Source of the DNA: Bacteroidia bacterium
Lineage (GTDB): Bacteria; Bacteroidota; Bacteroidia; JADZBD01
Length of the DNA stretch: 64,000 nucleotides
NCBI GenBank assembly: GCA_020852255.1
Contig: JADZBD010000009.1
Location: 1-64,000 of the forward strand
Reading direction: 5' to 3'
Shown in pieces: positions 17,541 through 27,116 of this stretch (the first letter of the stretch is position 1; the number at the start of each line of letters is the position of its first letter). The notes beneath the pieces are model-generated. The model saw only the letters and a program-made list of their open reading frames with translations. It was not told where the DNA came from and did not search any database. Position numbers and translations under genes: made by a program.

Positions 17541-17669
17541 TCACATTTTATTCAGCTTCCTGACCGTAGAATTCGGCCGGCGCGAAGAACAGGATTCCAG
17601 TACGGTAAAAGTCAGGAAAGAAGCAGCAAGGAGGATTAGCAGGGTACGCAGGATAACAGATTTCTTCAT
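17541..17669 (-). CDS. Small single-span membrane peptide
   Basis: This 42-residue peptide begins [10 protein letters not shown] with one hydrophobic segment (~residues 5-26, rich in L/I/A/F), then ESCSSRR and a basic tail. Cys may be a lipidation site, but the preceding residues are not a good lipobox. A well-formed promoter (17686-17717) sits at the usual distance from ATG 17669, which argues that the gene is real despite its size. The frame extends upstream to 17771, but that extension crosses the promoter and the divergent gene. No function is known. Confidence 0.55.
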   Translation of the reverse strand: MKKSVILRTLLILLAASFLTFTVLESCSSRRPNSTVRKLNKM

Positions 17670-17685
17670 GAATACAGGTTTTGGG

Positions 17686-17717
17686 TAAAGGTAAATAAAT
17701 ACATTGACGAAGCTAAA
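17686..17717 (-). promoter_or_regulatory. Promoter of the 42-residue peptide gene
   Basis: On the minus strand TTTA, 20 bp, TACCTTTA matches TTTG/TAnnTTTG at 10 of 12 positions with ideal spacing. The start would be near 17682, leaving a ~13-nt leader. Confidence 0.5.
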
Positions 17718-17723
17718 CACCGA

Positions 17724-19775
17724 ATGACCAACGCACTCCAACACGAAACAAGCCCCTACCTGTTGCAGCACTCAGAAAATCCGGTGGACTGGCATCCGTG
17801 GAATGAACAAACCCTTGCACTTGCCAAAAAAGAGAACAAACTCATCCTGGTTAGCATAGGGTACTCTGCCTGCCACTGGTGTCATGTGATGGAGCGGGAA
17901 TGCTTTGAAGATCACGAAGTGGCGGAAGTAATGAATCGGTATTTCATCAATATTAAAGTTGACCGCGAGGAACGGCCGGATGTAGACCAGGTATACATGA
18001 CGGCGGTGCAGGTAGCCACGGGCAGCGGCGGATGGCCTTTGAACTGCTTCACCCTACCCGACGGGAGACCACTCTATGGAGGAACGTACTTCCCAAAGTC
18101 AAAGTGGCTGCAAACACTGGAACATCTCGCCGACCTCTGGATGCGTGACCCGTTAAGAGCTGCAGAATATGCAGGGCGACTAACAGAAGGAGTAAAGCAA
18201 TCTGAGCTGATTCTGCCGCCGGAACCGGGGACCCTGGCCAACCGTTCCTTTATTCATACCGCTGTCCGAAAATGGCAATCCCGGTTCGACACCCGGGAAG
18301 GTGGCCCGGATCATTCTCCCAAATTTCCCCTTCCCAACAACTATTCCTTTCTGCTTCGTTTCGGAAATTGCCCGAAAGAGAACGGTATCAGTAGCCAGGA
18401 CGGTGAACCGCCTGATCCAGCCCTAATCCTAAAACAGGTCAGGCTCACACTGGATAAAATGGCGAGGGGAGGGATTTACGATCAGATCGGAGGAGGATTT
18501 TGCCGTTACAGCACCGATGCGGTATGGAAAGTACCTCACTTCGAAAAAATGCTGTACGATAATGCACAACTCATTTCACTTTATGCGGAAGCCTTGCGTT
18601 TCTTTCCTGCAGAAGAATACGAAGAATTGCTCCACGAAACAATATCATTCTGTGAACGGGAGTTGCTCGATCCTTCCGGCGGGTATTATTCAGCGCTGGA
18701 TGCCGATTCAGAAGGAGTGGAGGGAAAGTATTATCTATGGAGCCGGGAAGAAGTGGAATCCCTTCTTGGACCGGACGCCGGGCTATGCATGGAATACTTC
18801 CATCTGGACCAAAGCGGGGCATGGGAAGGAGCCTATATACCACTTCGCGCCGGAACTCCTGAACAATTTGCAGCCGGGCACGGAATAAGCCCTGAACAGC
18901 TACGTCACCAACGAACCATTTGGAAAAACACGCTCCTGCACGCCCGTCAAAAAAGAATACGACCGGGTCTGGACGATAAAATCATTACCTCATGGAACGC
19001 AATGATGATACAGGGTTTGATCCGGGCGGGGGAGGTTACAGGAGATGCGAATTACATTTCCCGTGCCGTGCGCTGCGCCGGATTTCTCCGGCGTGAAATG
19101 CTGAAACCCAATGGCGGAATGTACCATACATGGAAAAATGGAACTGCCGCTGTGAACGCCTTTCTGGACGATTTGTCCTTTACCGCTCTGGCCTTTACCG
19201 AACTTTATGAATGTACGCTTGATGAAACCTGGCTGAACCTGGCGGGAAATCTGACAGAACATGCGCTTGGGCACTACAGCGATGAAAAGCAATGCTTTTT
19301 TTATTTCACGTCGGACGAGGACACGCCGCTCATTGTGCGAAAGACCGAAATCAACGACAATGTTATCCCCTCTTCCAATGCCGTCATGGGCGAAGCACTG
19401 CGGAAGCTTGCGATTCATCTTGGGAAACGGGAATGGGCAGACCGTGCGCTGAGAATGTACCTGGCCGTTCAGAAAGAATTTTCTGCTTACCCCCCCGGCT
19501 ACTCCTGCTGGATGATGCTCGGGCTAAGTCTGACAGGGGATTCCGCAGAGGTCAGCATTGTTGGAAACTCTGTTAATGACTTCCACCGGTTGCTTCGTAA
19601 AAGGCTTCCCCCTCACCTGATCTTTGCCGGTAGCCGGGGTTCTTCCACGCTGCCGCTGCTCATCGGCCGTCACAAGGAGGAGGAGACCCTGGTTTATGTA
19701 TGCAGGAATGCCTCATGCCGGGAACCTGTAAAAACGGCGGAAGATGCTCTTAGATTGCTTCAAGCGGATAATTAA
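17724..19775 (+). CDS. YyaL/SSP411-family thioredoxin-domain protein
   Basis: This 683-residue cytosolic protein has an N-terminal DUF255/Thioredoxin_7 domain (~1-165) with the CxxC motif ACHWCHVME (Cys50, Cys53) and family markers [18 protein letters not shown] and [11 protein letters not shown]. Residues ~190-650 form the alpha/alpha toroid of six-hairpin-glycosidase type ([43 protein letters not shown]). The family (SSP411, YyaL) is widespread and conserved; a redox or sugar-epimerase-like role is suspected but unproven. Length is normal. The following gene starts inside its last 32 bases. Confidence 0.92.
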   Translation: MTNALQHETSPYLLQHSENPVDWHPWNEQTLALAKKENKLILVSIGYSACHWCHVMERECFEDHEVAEVMNRYFINIKVDREERPDVDQVYMTAVQVATGSGGWPLNCFTLPDGRPLYGGTYFPKSKWLQTLEHLADLWMRDPLRAAEYAGRLTEGVKQSELILPPEPGTLANRSFIHTAVRKWQSRFDTREGGPDHSPKFPLPNNYSFLLRFGNCPKENGISSQDGEPPDPALILKQVRLTLDKMARGGIYDQIGGGFCRYSTDAVWKVPHFEKMLYDNAQLISLYAEALRFFPAEEYEELLHETISFCERELLDPSGGYYSALDADSEGVEGKYYLWSREEVESLLGPDAGLCMEYFHLDQSGAWEGAYIPLRAGTPEQFAAGHGISPEQLRHQRTIWKNTLLHARQKRIRPGLDDKIITSWNAMMIQGLIRAGEVTGDANYISRAVRCAGFLRREMLKPNGGMYHTWKNGTAAVNAFLDDLSFTALAFTELYECTLDETWLNLAGNLTEHALGHYSDEKQCFFYFTSDEDTPLIVRKTEINDNVIPSSNAVMGEALRKLAIHLGKREWADRALRMYLAVQKEFSAYPPGYSCWMMLGLSLTGDSAEVSIVGNSVNDFHRLLRKRLPPHLIFAGSRGSSTLPLLIGRHKEEETLVYVCRNASCREPVKTAEDALRLLQADN

Positions 19776-20742
19776 CCTTGCAGGCCTGGTTCTGATTCCA
19801 TCGCTTTCCCTTTCCGCGCAACTGATTGACCATAAACCCTTCTGGATAGAAACCACACCTTACCGTTTCAATCCAGATGTTATCGCCCAGCAAAAAATCC
19901 ACCGGGTGGTGGTTAGTATGCAGGAAAAACTCGACGATTTCCCCATTGAAAACAAGGGGCTCCATGATATTTACGAATTCGACAAGCTGGGACTGGTCAC
20001 CCGATTCATTCATCTGACCATTCGTTCCCGCGAGCTGGTAGAAATCAAAGTGCCGGCCGTGTACAATAGCCGTGGCCGCAAGATCAAGGCGGCCACTACC
20101 CGTGATGAATACGTCTATACCTTCGATACCACGTTTACCTGGTTCCGCTACGATGAGCACCGGCGTTTGATCATGCGCCGTACCCACCAGGGAGATTATT
20201 TCTTTACCTGGTACTACGATTACAATCAGAATGGCTTCCTTTCAAGACAAACCTATTGCAGGGAAACAAGCAAAAATCCGGATATACAGCAGTTTGAACT
20301 GGGTGTTCAGACCATCATATCAACAGAGTCCTTCGATTATATCTTTCAAACGGCCAGCCAATTGCGGAAAGCCTTTCTGAATGATGAAGGAAAGGAATAC
20401 CGCAGTGCTATCATCAACTTCTCCAAATTTTTTGTGGAAGAGAACCACTCTTACACGGTTGGGTTCGTTAAGTACTACAATCTATACACATTCAACGAGC
20501 AGGGGCTGCCGGCGGAGTCAAAAACCTCCACGAATGCCAACGGTGACATCAGTTTCCGGACATTATATGAATACGACCAAAACGGCGTGTTGTCGGGAGA
20601 GAAACGATTCAGGGATACCGTTCATACGAACAATGTAACCTGGCTGTATACGGAACAGTCACCGCTGGTAAAAGCGCGTCTTGATCGTGACCTTGAAAAG
20701 AAAAAAATAGGGATAGTGAAATTCTCCTACGAATTCTACTGA
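19744..20742 (+). CDS. Exported protein of unknown function with YD-like repeats
   Basis: This 332-residue protein has a signal peptide (residues 1-25, ends SLSAQ). The mature part contains several short segments of the type [36 protein letters not shown] and YEYDQNGVL. These resemble degenerate RHS/YD beta-hairpin repeats or the MORN-like text repeats seen in Bacteroidota exported proteins. No enzyme motif is seen. The start overlaps the 3' end of the upstream gene by 32 nt and is supported by the signal peptide. The 3' end overlaps convergent lptB by 7 bp. Function unknown. Confidence 0.72.
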   Translation: MLLDCFKRIINLAGLVLIPSLSLSAQLIDHKPFWIETTPYRFNPDVIAQQKIHRVVVSMQEKLDDFPIENKGLHDIYEFDKLGLVTRFIHLTIRSRELVEIKVPAVYNSRGRKIKAATTRDEYVYTFDTTFTWFRYDEHRRLIMRRTHQGDYFFTWYYDYNQNGFLSRQTYCRETSKNPDIQQFELGVQTIISTESFDYIFQTASQLRKAFLNDEGKEYRSAIINFSKFFVEENHSYTVGFVKYYNLYTFNEQGLPAESKTSTNANGDISFRTLYEYDQNGVLSGEKRFRDTVHTNNVTWLYTEQSPLVKARLDRDLEKKKIGIVKFSYEFY

Positions 20743-21482
20743 CCTTCCTGATTCGCCGGTTTCCGCAGTTCAAAATTCTGGCCCAGGTAAACGCGGCGAA
20801 CCTGCTCATCTCCCGCCAGCTCCTCAGCCGTTCCTGCCTTGAGTATGCTTCCTTCAAAAAGCAGGTACGCGCGGTCTGTGATCGAGAGCGTCTCATGCAC
20901 GTTATGGTCTGTGATAAGTATTCCGATGTTTCTCCTCTTAAGTCCGGCAACCACTTGCTGAATATCCTCCACTGCTATCGGATCAACGCCGGCGAAAGGT
21001 TCATCCAGCAAAATGAATTTAGGGTCTACTGCCAGACATCGCGCGATTTCGGTCCGTCTCCGCTCTCCTCCCGACAAGCGATCCCCGATATTTTTCCGTA
21101 TGTGCTGTAATCCGAATTCGTTCAGCAGCGATTCAAGTTTCCCTTGCTGGGCTGATTTGGGAAGAGCAGTCATTTCAAGAATCGCCCGTATATTATCCTC
21201 AACACTTAACTTACGGAAAACACTTGCTTCCTGTGGAAGATATCCAAGCCCGAGTTGTGCCCGTTTGTACATCGGCTCGTCCGTAATCTCGCGATCATCC
21301 AGAAAAACCGAACCGCTGTTCGGTTTGATCATTCCTACAATCATATAAAAGGAAGTTGTTTTTCCAGCACCGTTCGGTCCCAATAGCCCTACAATCTCAC
21401 CTTGCTTCACTTCAAAAGAAACTCCCTTAACCACCGTTCGGGATTTATAGCGCTTGACAATATTTTCTGCTCTAAGTCTCAT
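20736..21482 (-). CDS. lptB: LPS export ABC transporter ATP-binding protein LptB
   Basis: This 248-residue cytosolic ATPase drives the LptB2FG complex, which extracts LPS from the inner membrane for transport to the cell surface. It shows Walker [10 protein letters not shown] (residues 35-43), the Q-loop at PQEAS, the signature LSGGERRR (136-143), Walker B ILLDEP with Glu161, the D-loop and the switch His in ITDHN. The pattern [18 protein letters not shown] and [14 protein letters not shown] distinguishes LptB from LivG-type ATPases. It lies 2 nt downstream of the DUF5686 gene. lptF/G are not in the window. Confidence 0.93.
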   Translation of the reverse strand: MRLRAENIVKRYKSRTVVKGVSFEVKQGEIVGLLGPNGAGKTTSFYMIVGMIKPNSGSVFLDDREITDEPMYKRAQLGLGYLPQEASVFRKLSVEDNIRAILEMTALPKSAQQGKLESLLNEFGLQHIRKNIGDRLSGGERRRTEIARCLAVDPKFILLDEPFAGVDPIAVEDIQQVVAGLKRRNIGILITDHNVHETLSITDRAYLLFEGSILKAGTAEELAGDEQVRRVYLGQNFELRKPANQEGQ

Positions 21483-21484
21483 CC

Positions 21485-24013
21485 CTAGAAAATAAACTGC
21501 ATCGCTCCCCGTATACCAAACACCGGTACGCGACTTTTCGAACTGGATTCATACCGGGTCCGGTACCCGTCATCCACATAACTCAGACGCCAGAGCGCGT
21601 CAAACCGGAAGATCTTGAAGACGTTCTCCACCCCTGCACTTACTTCATAATAAGGGCCATTGTTCAGCTGGTTAAGTGTTGCAGGAAATTCAAAAACATT
21701 CAGATTTTTGGAACTTACCTCTCCGATCAGTGCTTTTACGGTAAATACCTCCCGCCATTTCAGCTTCCGGAGCAGGGGAACCTTATTGAAAAGGAATCCT
21801 CCCATGTGATGGAACATCTGAACTGTCAGGTAGCGATCCGATGCAAATTCATAATAGTTCATCATATTGAATGCGTACGTATCATACACATACGTTTCAT
21901 TTCCGCCATGCAGTTCCAGCAGAGGGTAAGGAACTTTTCCAAATACCTGACCTCCTTCAACGATATAATCCACATAGCCAAAGGGATTGATGTAAAAGCG
22001 ATCGGTGACGTTCACCACCAGCTTTTGATATTCGTAGTCACCGTTCATCACTCCCTTTATTCCAAATGAAGCCGCCACGGACAGCACCGGGTATTTAGTG
22101 CCGGTACTGGTACGCAGAAACGTACCCTCCAGGTATTTTTCATCGTATGCAAAGCGGGTACGAATTCTGATCTCGGAAGTAGTGATGCCGCTGAGCGTAT
22201 CACGGGTAAAATTGTCATTGAAGGCAATATATTTCATCGTTCCCAGGGGAGTCATATTCCGGTTCACGAGGTATAGCTTATTATTCCATCCGTCGAAAGG
22301 CTCGTATTCCCAGGTCAGCATACCCTGCTGCACGCGCGTCATGTTCGTAAGAGGGGTCCTGCGAAAAAGGGATGAGATGATGTTATCCGGTGTAAACGCA
22401 TTCCAGCTTTGCCCCAGAACCTCATAATCATCCTTGTAATTCAGATAAACAATTTGCCGCGGGTTCTTTGTAATGAAACTTTTAAACTCTGCATTGTACT
22501 TAAATTTTTCGTCATCAAATCCATAGGCCGCGAAGCCGTTGATCTCCACCCAGCGCGAGAAGTCGTTACTCGTTCTCCCACCCACCCTTAACCGCAAGCC
22601 TTCAATACTGTTAAAACTGAGAATTTTATAGTACGGACCGAGTTCAACAGGGCCCTTTACCCAGTAGCCTCCCACGGCCGTCACCAAAATCGTTTCCCAG
22701 GATTTATAAATAGGCAGGCTCTGGATGGTGTCCACCATGTGATAGATCTGCTGCTCATTTTTTGAAAGAGAATCATGCCTGGCGTTCTTCCAGTATTCCT
22801 CCGTTTTCTCCGCTGCATCCTTCTCTACAAAAAGATTTTCACCAAAAGTCCAGAAGTCATCCGGCCTGGGCTGATCCAGGATAAAATTCTTATAGGAAGT
22901 TGTTTTTCGCCCGTAAAATCCTGTTTTCTTTTCACGGATCGCAAAATCCACGATGATCCTGTCCTTGACCAGCATCCATCTTCCGGAAGGAGCCTTTCCG
23001 TATTCCTGAATGAAGCTTAGTGTATTTACATAGTTCAGGTTCACGTCATCGGGCAGCGACATCTCCACGCGTTTAAGAGCAAAGGCAGTATCGGCTATCC
23101 ACATGTTACCATTGAACACACATTCCTGCTTCCTTCTCTGTTTAAACTGAATATGATAACACCTGACGCCATCAATGTATACTGAATCGATCAGGTAATA
23201 TTTATAAAAGAGTATTCCGTTTTCGGAGATCGGAGAAACGAATGTTTTGGCAAACACCTCAAAATTATTGTCATAGAGATTTACATTCTGATACATATCT
23301 CCCATGAACTGTGTCACGCTCTCCTCGTTCTGCAAACCGGAAATGCGGCTGGCTTTGATCACCTCTTTTTTCTTACGTGGTGATTTCTGGTAATAATAAT
23401 CCGAAAGCGATTCGGAAATGAATAGTGGTAAGTAAGGCTTCTCCTTGGCGTTGGTACTGTCAATATAATCGAAGATGAACTTTACCGGCTTTAACGCCTT
23501 TTTGTCTTTATATTCCTTCGGAATATTGTTCAGGTCAAACTCCACTTTATTATACACCTCGTATTCGTACGCCTCCAGTGCGTCTTTATCGTTCTTTTCT
23601 TTGTTCGCCCATACTTTCCTCAGAATCTTGTGAGCGGGATTCTCACCTGGCGTGATGTTAACGGCATCAAACGTTTTTACATCACTTTTCAATTCAATGT
23701 TAATCACCTGTGATTGTCCTCTTTTCACTGCCACCGCGTAACGCACATACCCGATATAGGATACCACCAAAGAGTCTACCGGAACTGAGGCTGAAATAGA
23801 ATATTTCCCGTCAAAGTCTGTGGTGGTCGACAGCTTGGTCTTCCGGAAAACCACATTCACAAAAGGCAGCCCTTCCCGCGTTTCGGCATCCACCACCTTT
23901 CCGGTCACCTTGGTTACCTGAGCTGCCAAACCCATCGGAAGACAACTTAGAATAATTGCAATATATCTGAATTTCAGCACTTTATGTATCAAGTGGAAGG
24001 GCTTACATCCCAT
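21485..24013 (-). CDS. DUF5686 outer-membrane protein with carboxypeptidase-like regulatory domain
   Basis: This is an 842-residue outer-membrane protein. The signal segment is ~16-32 (ends GLAAQ), and a CarboxypepD_reg-like beta-sandwich follows (~36-110: [33 protein letters not shown]). The remaining ~700 residues are the DUF5686 region: a soluble part, then many amphipathic strands with a terminal aromatic residue (GAMQFIF), typical of an outer-membrane barrel. The start is ATG 24013; a TTG one codon upstream is also in frame. It sits between tatC and lptB, so an envelope role is plausible. No substrate is known for the family. Confidence 0.85.
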   Translation of the reverse strand: MGCKPFHLIHKVLKFRYIAIILSCLPMGLAAQVTKVTGKVVDAETREGLPFVNVVFRKTKLSTTTDFDGKYSISASVPVDSLVVSYIGYVRYAVAVKRGQSQVINIELKSDVKTFDAVNITPGENPAHKILRKVWANKEKNDKDALEAYEYEVYNKVEFDLNNIPKEYKDKKALKPVKFIFDYIDSTNAKEKPYLPLFISESLSDYYYQKSPRKKKEVIKASRISGLQNEESVTQFMGDMYQNVNLYDNNFEVFAKTFVSPISENGILFYKYYLIDSVYIDGVRCYHIQFKQRRKQECVFNGNMWIADTAFALKRVEMSLPDDVNLNYVNTLSFIQEYGKAPSGRWMLVKDRIIVDFAIREKKTGFYGRKTTSYKNFILDQPRPDDFWTFGENLFVEKDAAEKTEEYWKNARHDSLSKNEQQIYHMVDTIQSLPIYKSWETILVTAVGGYWVKGPVELGPYYKILSFNSIEGLRLRVGGRTSNDFSRWVEINGFAAYGFDDEKFKYNAEFKSFITKNPRQIVYLNYKDDYEVLGQSWNAFTPDNIISSLFRRTPLTNMTRVQQGMLTWEYEPFDGWNNKLYLVNRNMTPLGTMKYIAFNDNFTRDTLSGITTSEIRIRTRFAYDEKYLEGTFLRTSTGTKYPVLSVAASFGIKGVMNGDYEYQKLVVNVTDRFYINPFGYVDYIVEGGQVFGKVPYPLLELHGGNETYVYDTYAFNMMNYYEFASDRYLTVQMFHHMGGFLFNKVPLLRKLKWREVFTVKALIGEVSSKNLNVFEFPATLNQLNNGPYYEVSAGVENVFKIFRFDALWRLSYVDDGYRTRYESSSKSRVPVFGIRGAMQFIF

Positions 24014-24117
24014 CAAAAATCAAACCATTAAAATAGACAATACCGTACGAACAGGCAATACTGTTACATCCCCTTTTTCAGCAATTATCAAGAATCGGGG
24101 GGGTATTTGAGTTAGAA

Positions 24118-24930
24118 TCATCCGGCTTTCCTCTGCTTGTTTTCCACGTATCGTGAAACGAAGATCGAAATCTCATAGAGACAATAGAGAGGGATGGCGA
24201 CCATCACCTGGGAGGAAATGTCGGGTGAAGGGGTGATAAACGCGGAAATAATCAGGATTACCACGAGGGCATGCCTCCGGTATCGTCGCATAAAAGCCGG
24301 ACCGAGGAGCCCGATGCTGGTAAGAAAATAAACCACAATGGGAAGTTCGAACACAATGCCCGTTGCAAAAGTGAGGTTGGTGATGGTGGAGATATAGGAA
24401 TCCATGGTTATCTCATTTCCGATGAGCGGCGAAACCTGGTAATTCCCGAGAAAGAGAATGGTCAGAGGAGCAATTATAAAATAACTAAAAAGCACACCGG
24501 TGAAAAATAAGAACGAGGCATAAAAGACAAAACCCCTGACATACTGAATCTCCCTGTCCTTCAATGCCGGTTTAACGAATCGCCAGATCTCCCAAAGAAG
24601 GTAGGGAAAGCCAAGTACCAGTCCGGCAAGGAATGATATCCACATGTGGGAGAAGAACTGTCCCGACATATTGATATTCTTGAGTGAGAAGGCAAACTCT
24701 CCGACACACAGTTCATCGCCTTTCCCTGCCCAATGTGAAAACTTACAGATGGCGCGATAGGTAACAAAACTTTCCTCACTGGGTCCGAGAATAACCTTAT
24801 CGAAGAGAATCTGCGGATACAGAAACGCCACCACCGCCAGCATCATGATTACCACTACTGAGCGAACCAGATGCCATCGCAGGGCTTCCAGGTGCTGGAG
24901 GAAAGACATTTCCTTTTTTGGTTCGCTCAT
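24118..24930 (-). CDS. tatC: Sec-independent protein translocase subunit TatC
   Basis: This 270-residue integral membrane protein is the twin-arginine signal receptor of the Tat system, which exports folded proteins. The N-terminal FLQHLEALRWHLVRS is the typical TatC start, and the conserved FWRFVKPAL-like motif appears as IWRFVKPALKDRE. Six hydrophobic segments can be counted. ITPSPDISSQ near the end is the conserved sixth-helix region. No tatA is adjacent. It has a perfect -7 element only 7 bases from its ATG, implying a very short leader. About 104 bases separate it from the DUF5686 gene, with no terminator seen. Confidence 0.95.
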   Translation of the reverse strand: MSEPKKEMSFLQHLEALRWHLVRSVVVIMMLAVVAFLYPQILFDKVILGPSEESFVTYRAICKFSHWAGKGDELCVGEFAFSLKNINMSGQFFSHMWISFLAGLVLGFPYLLWEIWRFVKPALKDREIQYVRGFVFYASFLFFTGVLFSYFIIAPLTILFLGNYQVSPLIGNEITMDSYISTITNLTFATGIVFELPIVVYFLTSIGLLGPAFMRRYRRHALVVILIISAFITPSPDISSQVMVAIPLYCLYEISIFVSRYVENKQRKAG

Positions 24931-24937
24931 GGGAGAG

Positions 24938-24945
24938 CAAATATA
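24938..24945 (-). promoter_or_regulatory. -7 promoter element of tatC
   Basis: TATATTTG on the minus strand is a perfect -7 box ending 7 bases before the ATG at 24930, so the mRNA leader would be only a few nucleotides. No convincing -33 box is seen. Confidence 0.5.
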
Positions 24946-24990
24946 AGATGAAGTTCGGAGGGGGACAGCCTTCGGGTCTCCTTAATTGAT

Positions 24991-24998
24991 TAAATTTG
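24991..24998 (+). promoter_or_regulatory. -7 promoter element of the TMTC-like gene
   Basis: TAAATTTG is a perfect -7 box ending 4 bases before the ATG at 25003. If used, transcription would begin at or next to the start codon (leaderless mRNA). It diverges from the tatC promoter 46 bp away. Confidence 0.5.
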
Positions 24999-25002
24999 AA
25001 CG

Positions 25003-27075
25003 ATGCACAAGTCGGTCTATTTCTCTTTGGGATGGGTTCTTGCACTCGGCATGCTTTTTACGGCCTATTCGGGTCATTTTGAGAATCCTTTCCACTTCGA
25101 CGACGATCACACCATTGTTTCAAACACCGCTATTCGTGACCCCGGCAACATTCCGTCGTTTTTCACCGATGCAACTACCACCAGTTCGCTGCCTGCAAAC
25201 CAGGGATACAGGCCCCTGTTGACAGCACTCAATACCGTAGATTATACCATTCAGGAGAAGGTTAAGCAAGCGAGCATTGCCGATTCCACTTCCTCGGCGG
25301 CTACCTTGGAAAGGATGTTGTCGCCGGGATGGGCATCCAAGCCGGTCAGTTACCGGCAGCAGAACATCAATCCTTTCTTCTTTCACCTGCATATTTTTTT
25401 AAGCTTCATTCTGCTGGGCATCCTGATGTATTTTTTTCTGAAATATATTTTTGATGCGGCCCTCCCCCACTCGCTGAACCGCTGGGCTGCTCTCGCCGGA
25501 ACAACTTTCTACTGGGTTCACACCGCGAACGCAGAAACCATGAATTACATCATTGCACGGTCGGATAGTGCAAGTACCACGGCCCTGATGGCTTCGCTGG
25601 TTTTCTTCCTCTGCTTTAAAAAGCCCTGGAACCTGGCTCTATCTCTCCTGCTTTTTATCCTGGCCGTATTTATCAAGGAACCATCGGTGACAGGAGTTGC
25701 TCTTTTGCCCTTGCTGCTCTTTTTTTTCAGAGAAGATCATTCCCTTCCCGACATTTTAACTGCCAAAGGAATCAAATCGCTCGGCCGGCCTTTGCTTTCC
25801 ACACTTGCGTACGGATTGATAGCTTTGCTTTTCGTTCTGCTCAGCCGCAGGTATACTCCCCCCGGGTGGAATGCGGGAGATCCTGGCTTTTTTTCTTATG
25901 TAGGTGTACAGCCGGCGGTAATGCTTCACTATTTCAAAAACTTTATCTGGCCATCAGAGCTTAGCGCGGACACCGACTGGACGGCGGTGTTCAGCTGGAA
26001 AGATCCGCGCATTTATACCGGATTGGCTTTTATAGCCGTGATGTTTTATCTGGCCTGGCATTTTTCCAAAGAAAGGGTAACCCGCCCGATCACTTACGGT
26101 ATCCTGTGGTTTTTCATTGCCTTGCTGCCGACCAGCCTTGTGCCCTTAGGAGAGGTAATGAATGACCACCGGGTATTCTTCCCGTACATCGGACTGGTTT
26201 TGTCTCTCACCTGGTTCATTGCGCTGCATTTCTACAAGCGAAAGGAACAGATGATTTCCACCGGACCACGGGCGGCTCTGCTTCTTTCCCTTGCCTTGAT
26301 TTATGGTGCCCACCTGGCCGGCACCAGGCAACGCGCAGCGGTTTGGTCATCGGCCGAAACTTTATGGAAAGACGTCACCGAGAAAAGTCCCGGAAACGGC
26401 AGAGGCTGGATGAATTACGGAAATACCCTGATGGCACGAGGCGATTACGAAGGGGCATGGCAACAATATGTGAAAGCATCTGAAATACTGCCTTACTATT
26501 CGTACCTCAAAATCAATATGGGAGTACTGAAGGGTTTTACCGGATTTGCACAGGAGGCGGAAGGGTATTTCCTCGATGCGCTGCGTCTGGACATGAATAA
26601 CCCGGAATGTTACTATTACTATGCTCAGTTCCTGATGCTACAGGATCGCATAGCGGACGCCCTTCGTTTCAACGAGAAGGGTCTGAAAGTAAGTCCGCAG
26701 CATACTAATCTGCTCCAGCAACAGCAACAACTCACGATCATGAACACCCTGCAGCAGGATTCCCGGCTTGATAAAGCGATCAAAGATGCCGCCGCTTCTC
26801 CGGGTATCGATACCTATCTTGCACTCAGCTATGAGTTCTATATGGCAGGAAAATACGAGCAAAGCATCAGGGCGGCGGAAGAGGCGCTGAAATTTGATGC
26901 AGACTCGGATCGCGCCTGGAATAACATCTGTTCAGGGTATAATGCGCTTAAAGACTGGGGGAAAGCCATTGCTGCCGGCAAGAAGGCGCTCGAACTTAAT
27001 CCGGACAACCCATATGCCCGTAATAATTTAGCCCTTGCCCTTGCCGCAAAAGACAGCACGGTTAAGAAGCCCTGA
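25003..27075 (+). CDS. TMTC-like multi-pass membrane protein with TPR repeats
   Basis: This is a 690-residue inner-membrane protein. Residues ~1-450 contain about ten hydrophobic helices. The first periplasmic loop carries FHFDDDHTIV and the later segment NQGYRPLLT, the acidic and arginine motifs of GT-C/TMTC-type O-mannosyltransferase-like proteins. Residues ~455-690 are tetratricopeptide repeats (GWMNYGNTLMARGDYEGAW, AWNNICSGYNALKDWGKAI, NPDNPYARNNLALAL). By analogy the TPRs may present protein substrates for glycosylation; this is inference. The N-terminus begins directly with the first helix, which supports the start even though the promoter leaves no leader. Confidence 0.82.
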   Translation: MHKSVYFSLGWVLALGMLFTAYSGHFENPFHFDDDHTIVSNTAIRDPGNIPSFFTDATTTSSLPANQGYRPLLTALNTVDYTIQEKVKQASIADSTSSAATLERMLSPGWASKPVSYRQQNINPFFFHLHIFLSFILLGILMYFFLKYIFDAALPHSLNRWAALAGTTFYWVHTANAETMNYIIARSDSASTTALMASLVFFLCFKKPWNLALSLLLFILAVFIKEPSVTGVALLPLLLFFFREDHSLPDILTAKGIKSLGRPLLSTLAYGLIALLFVLLSRRYTPPGWNAGDPGFFSYVGVQPAVMLHYFKNFIWPSELSADTDWTAVFSWKDPRIYTGLAFIAVMFYLAWHFSKERVTRPITYGILWFFIALLPTSLVPLGEVMNDHRVFFPYIGLVLSLTWFIALHFYKRKEQMISTGPRAALLLSLALIYGAHLAGTRQRAAVWSSAETLWKDVTEKSPGNGRGWMNYGNTLMARGDYEGAWQQYVKASEILPYYSYLKINMGVLKGFTGFAQEAEGYFLDALRLDMNNPECYYYYAQFLMLQDRIADALRFNEKGLKVSPQHTNLLQQQQQLTIMNTLQQDSRLDKAIKDAAASPGIDTYLALSYEFYMAGKYEQSIRAAEEALKFDADSDRAWNNICSGYNALKDWGKAIAAGKKALELNPDNPYARNNLALALAAKDSTVKKP

Positions 27076-27091
27076 GGCCGTCGTTTTTTCT

Positions 27092-27099
27092 TAAATTCG
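27092..27099 (+). promoter_or_regulatory. Possible -7 element for the M1 peptidase
   Basis: TAAATTCG matches TAnnTTTG at 7 of 8 positions and would give a ~13-nt leader to the ATG at 27117. No -33 box is evident. Confidence 0.3.
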
Positions 27100-27116
27100 C
27101 AACGAATCAAGCAATT

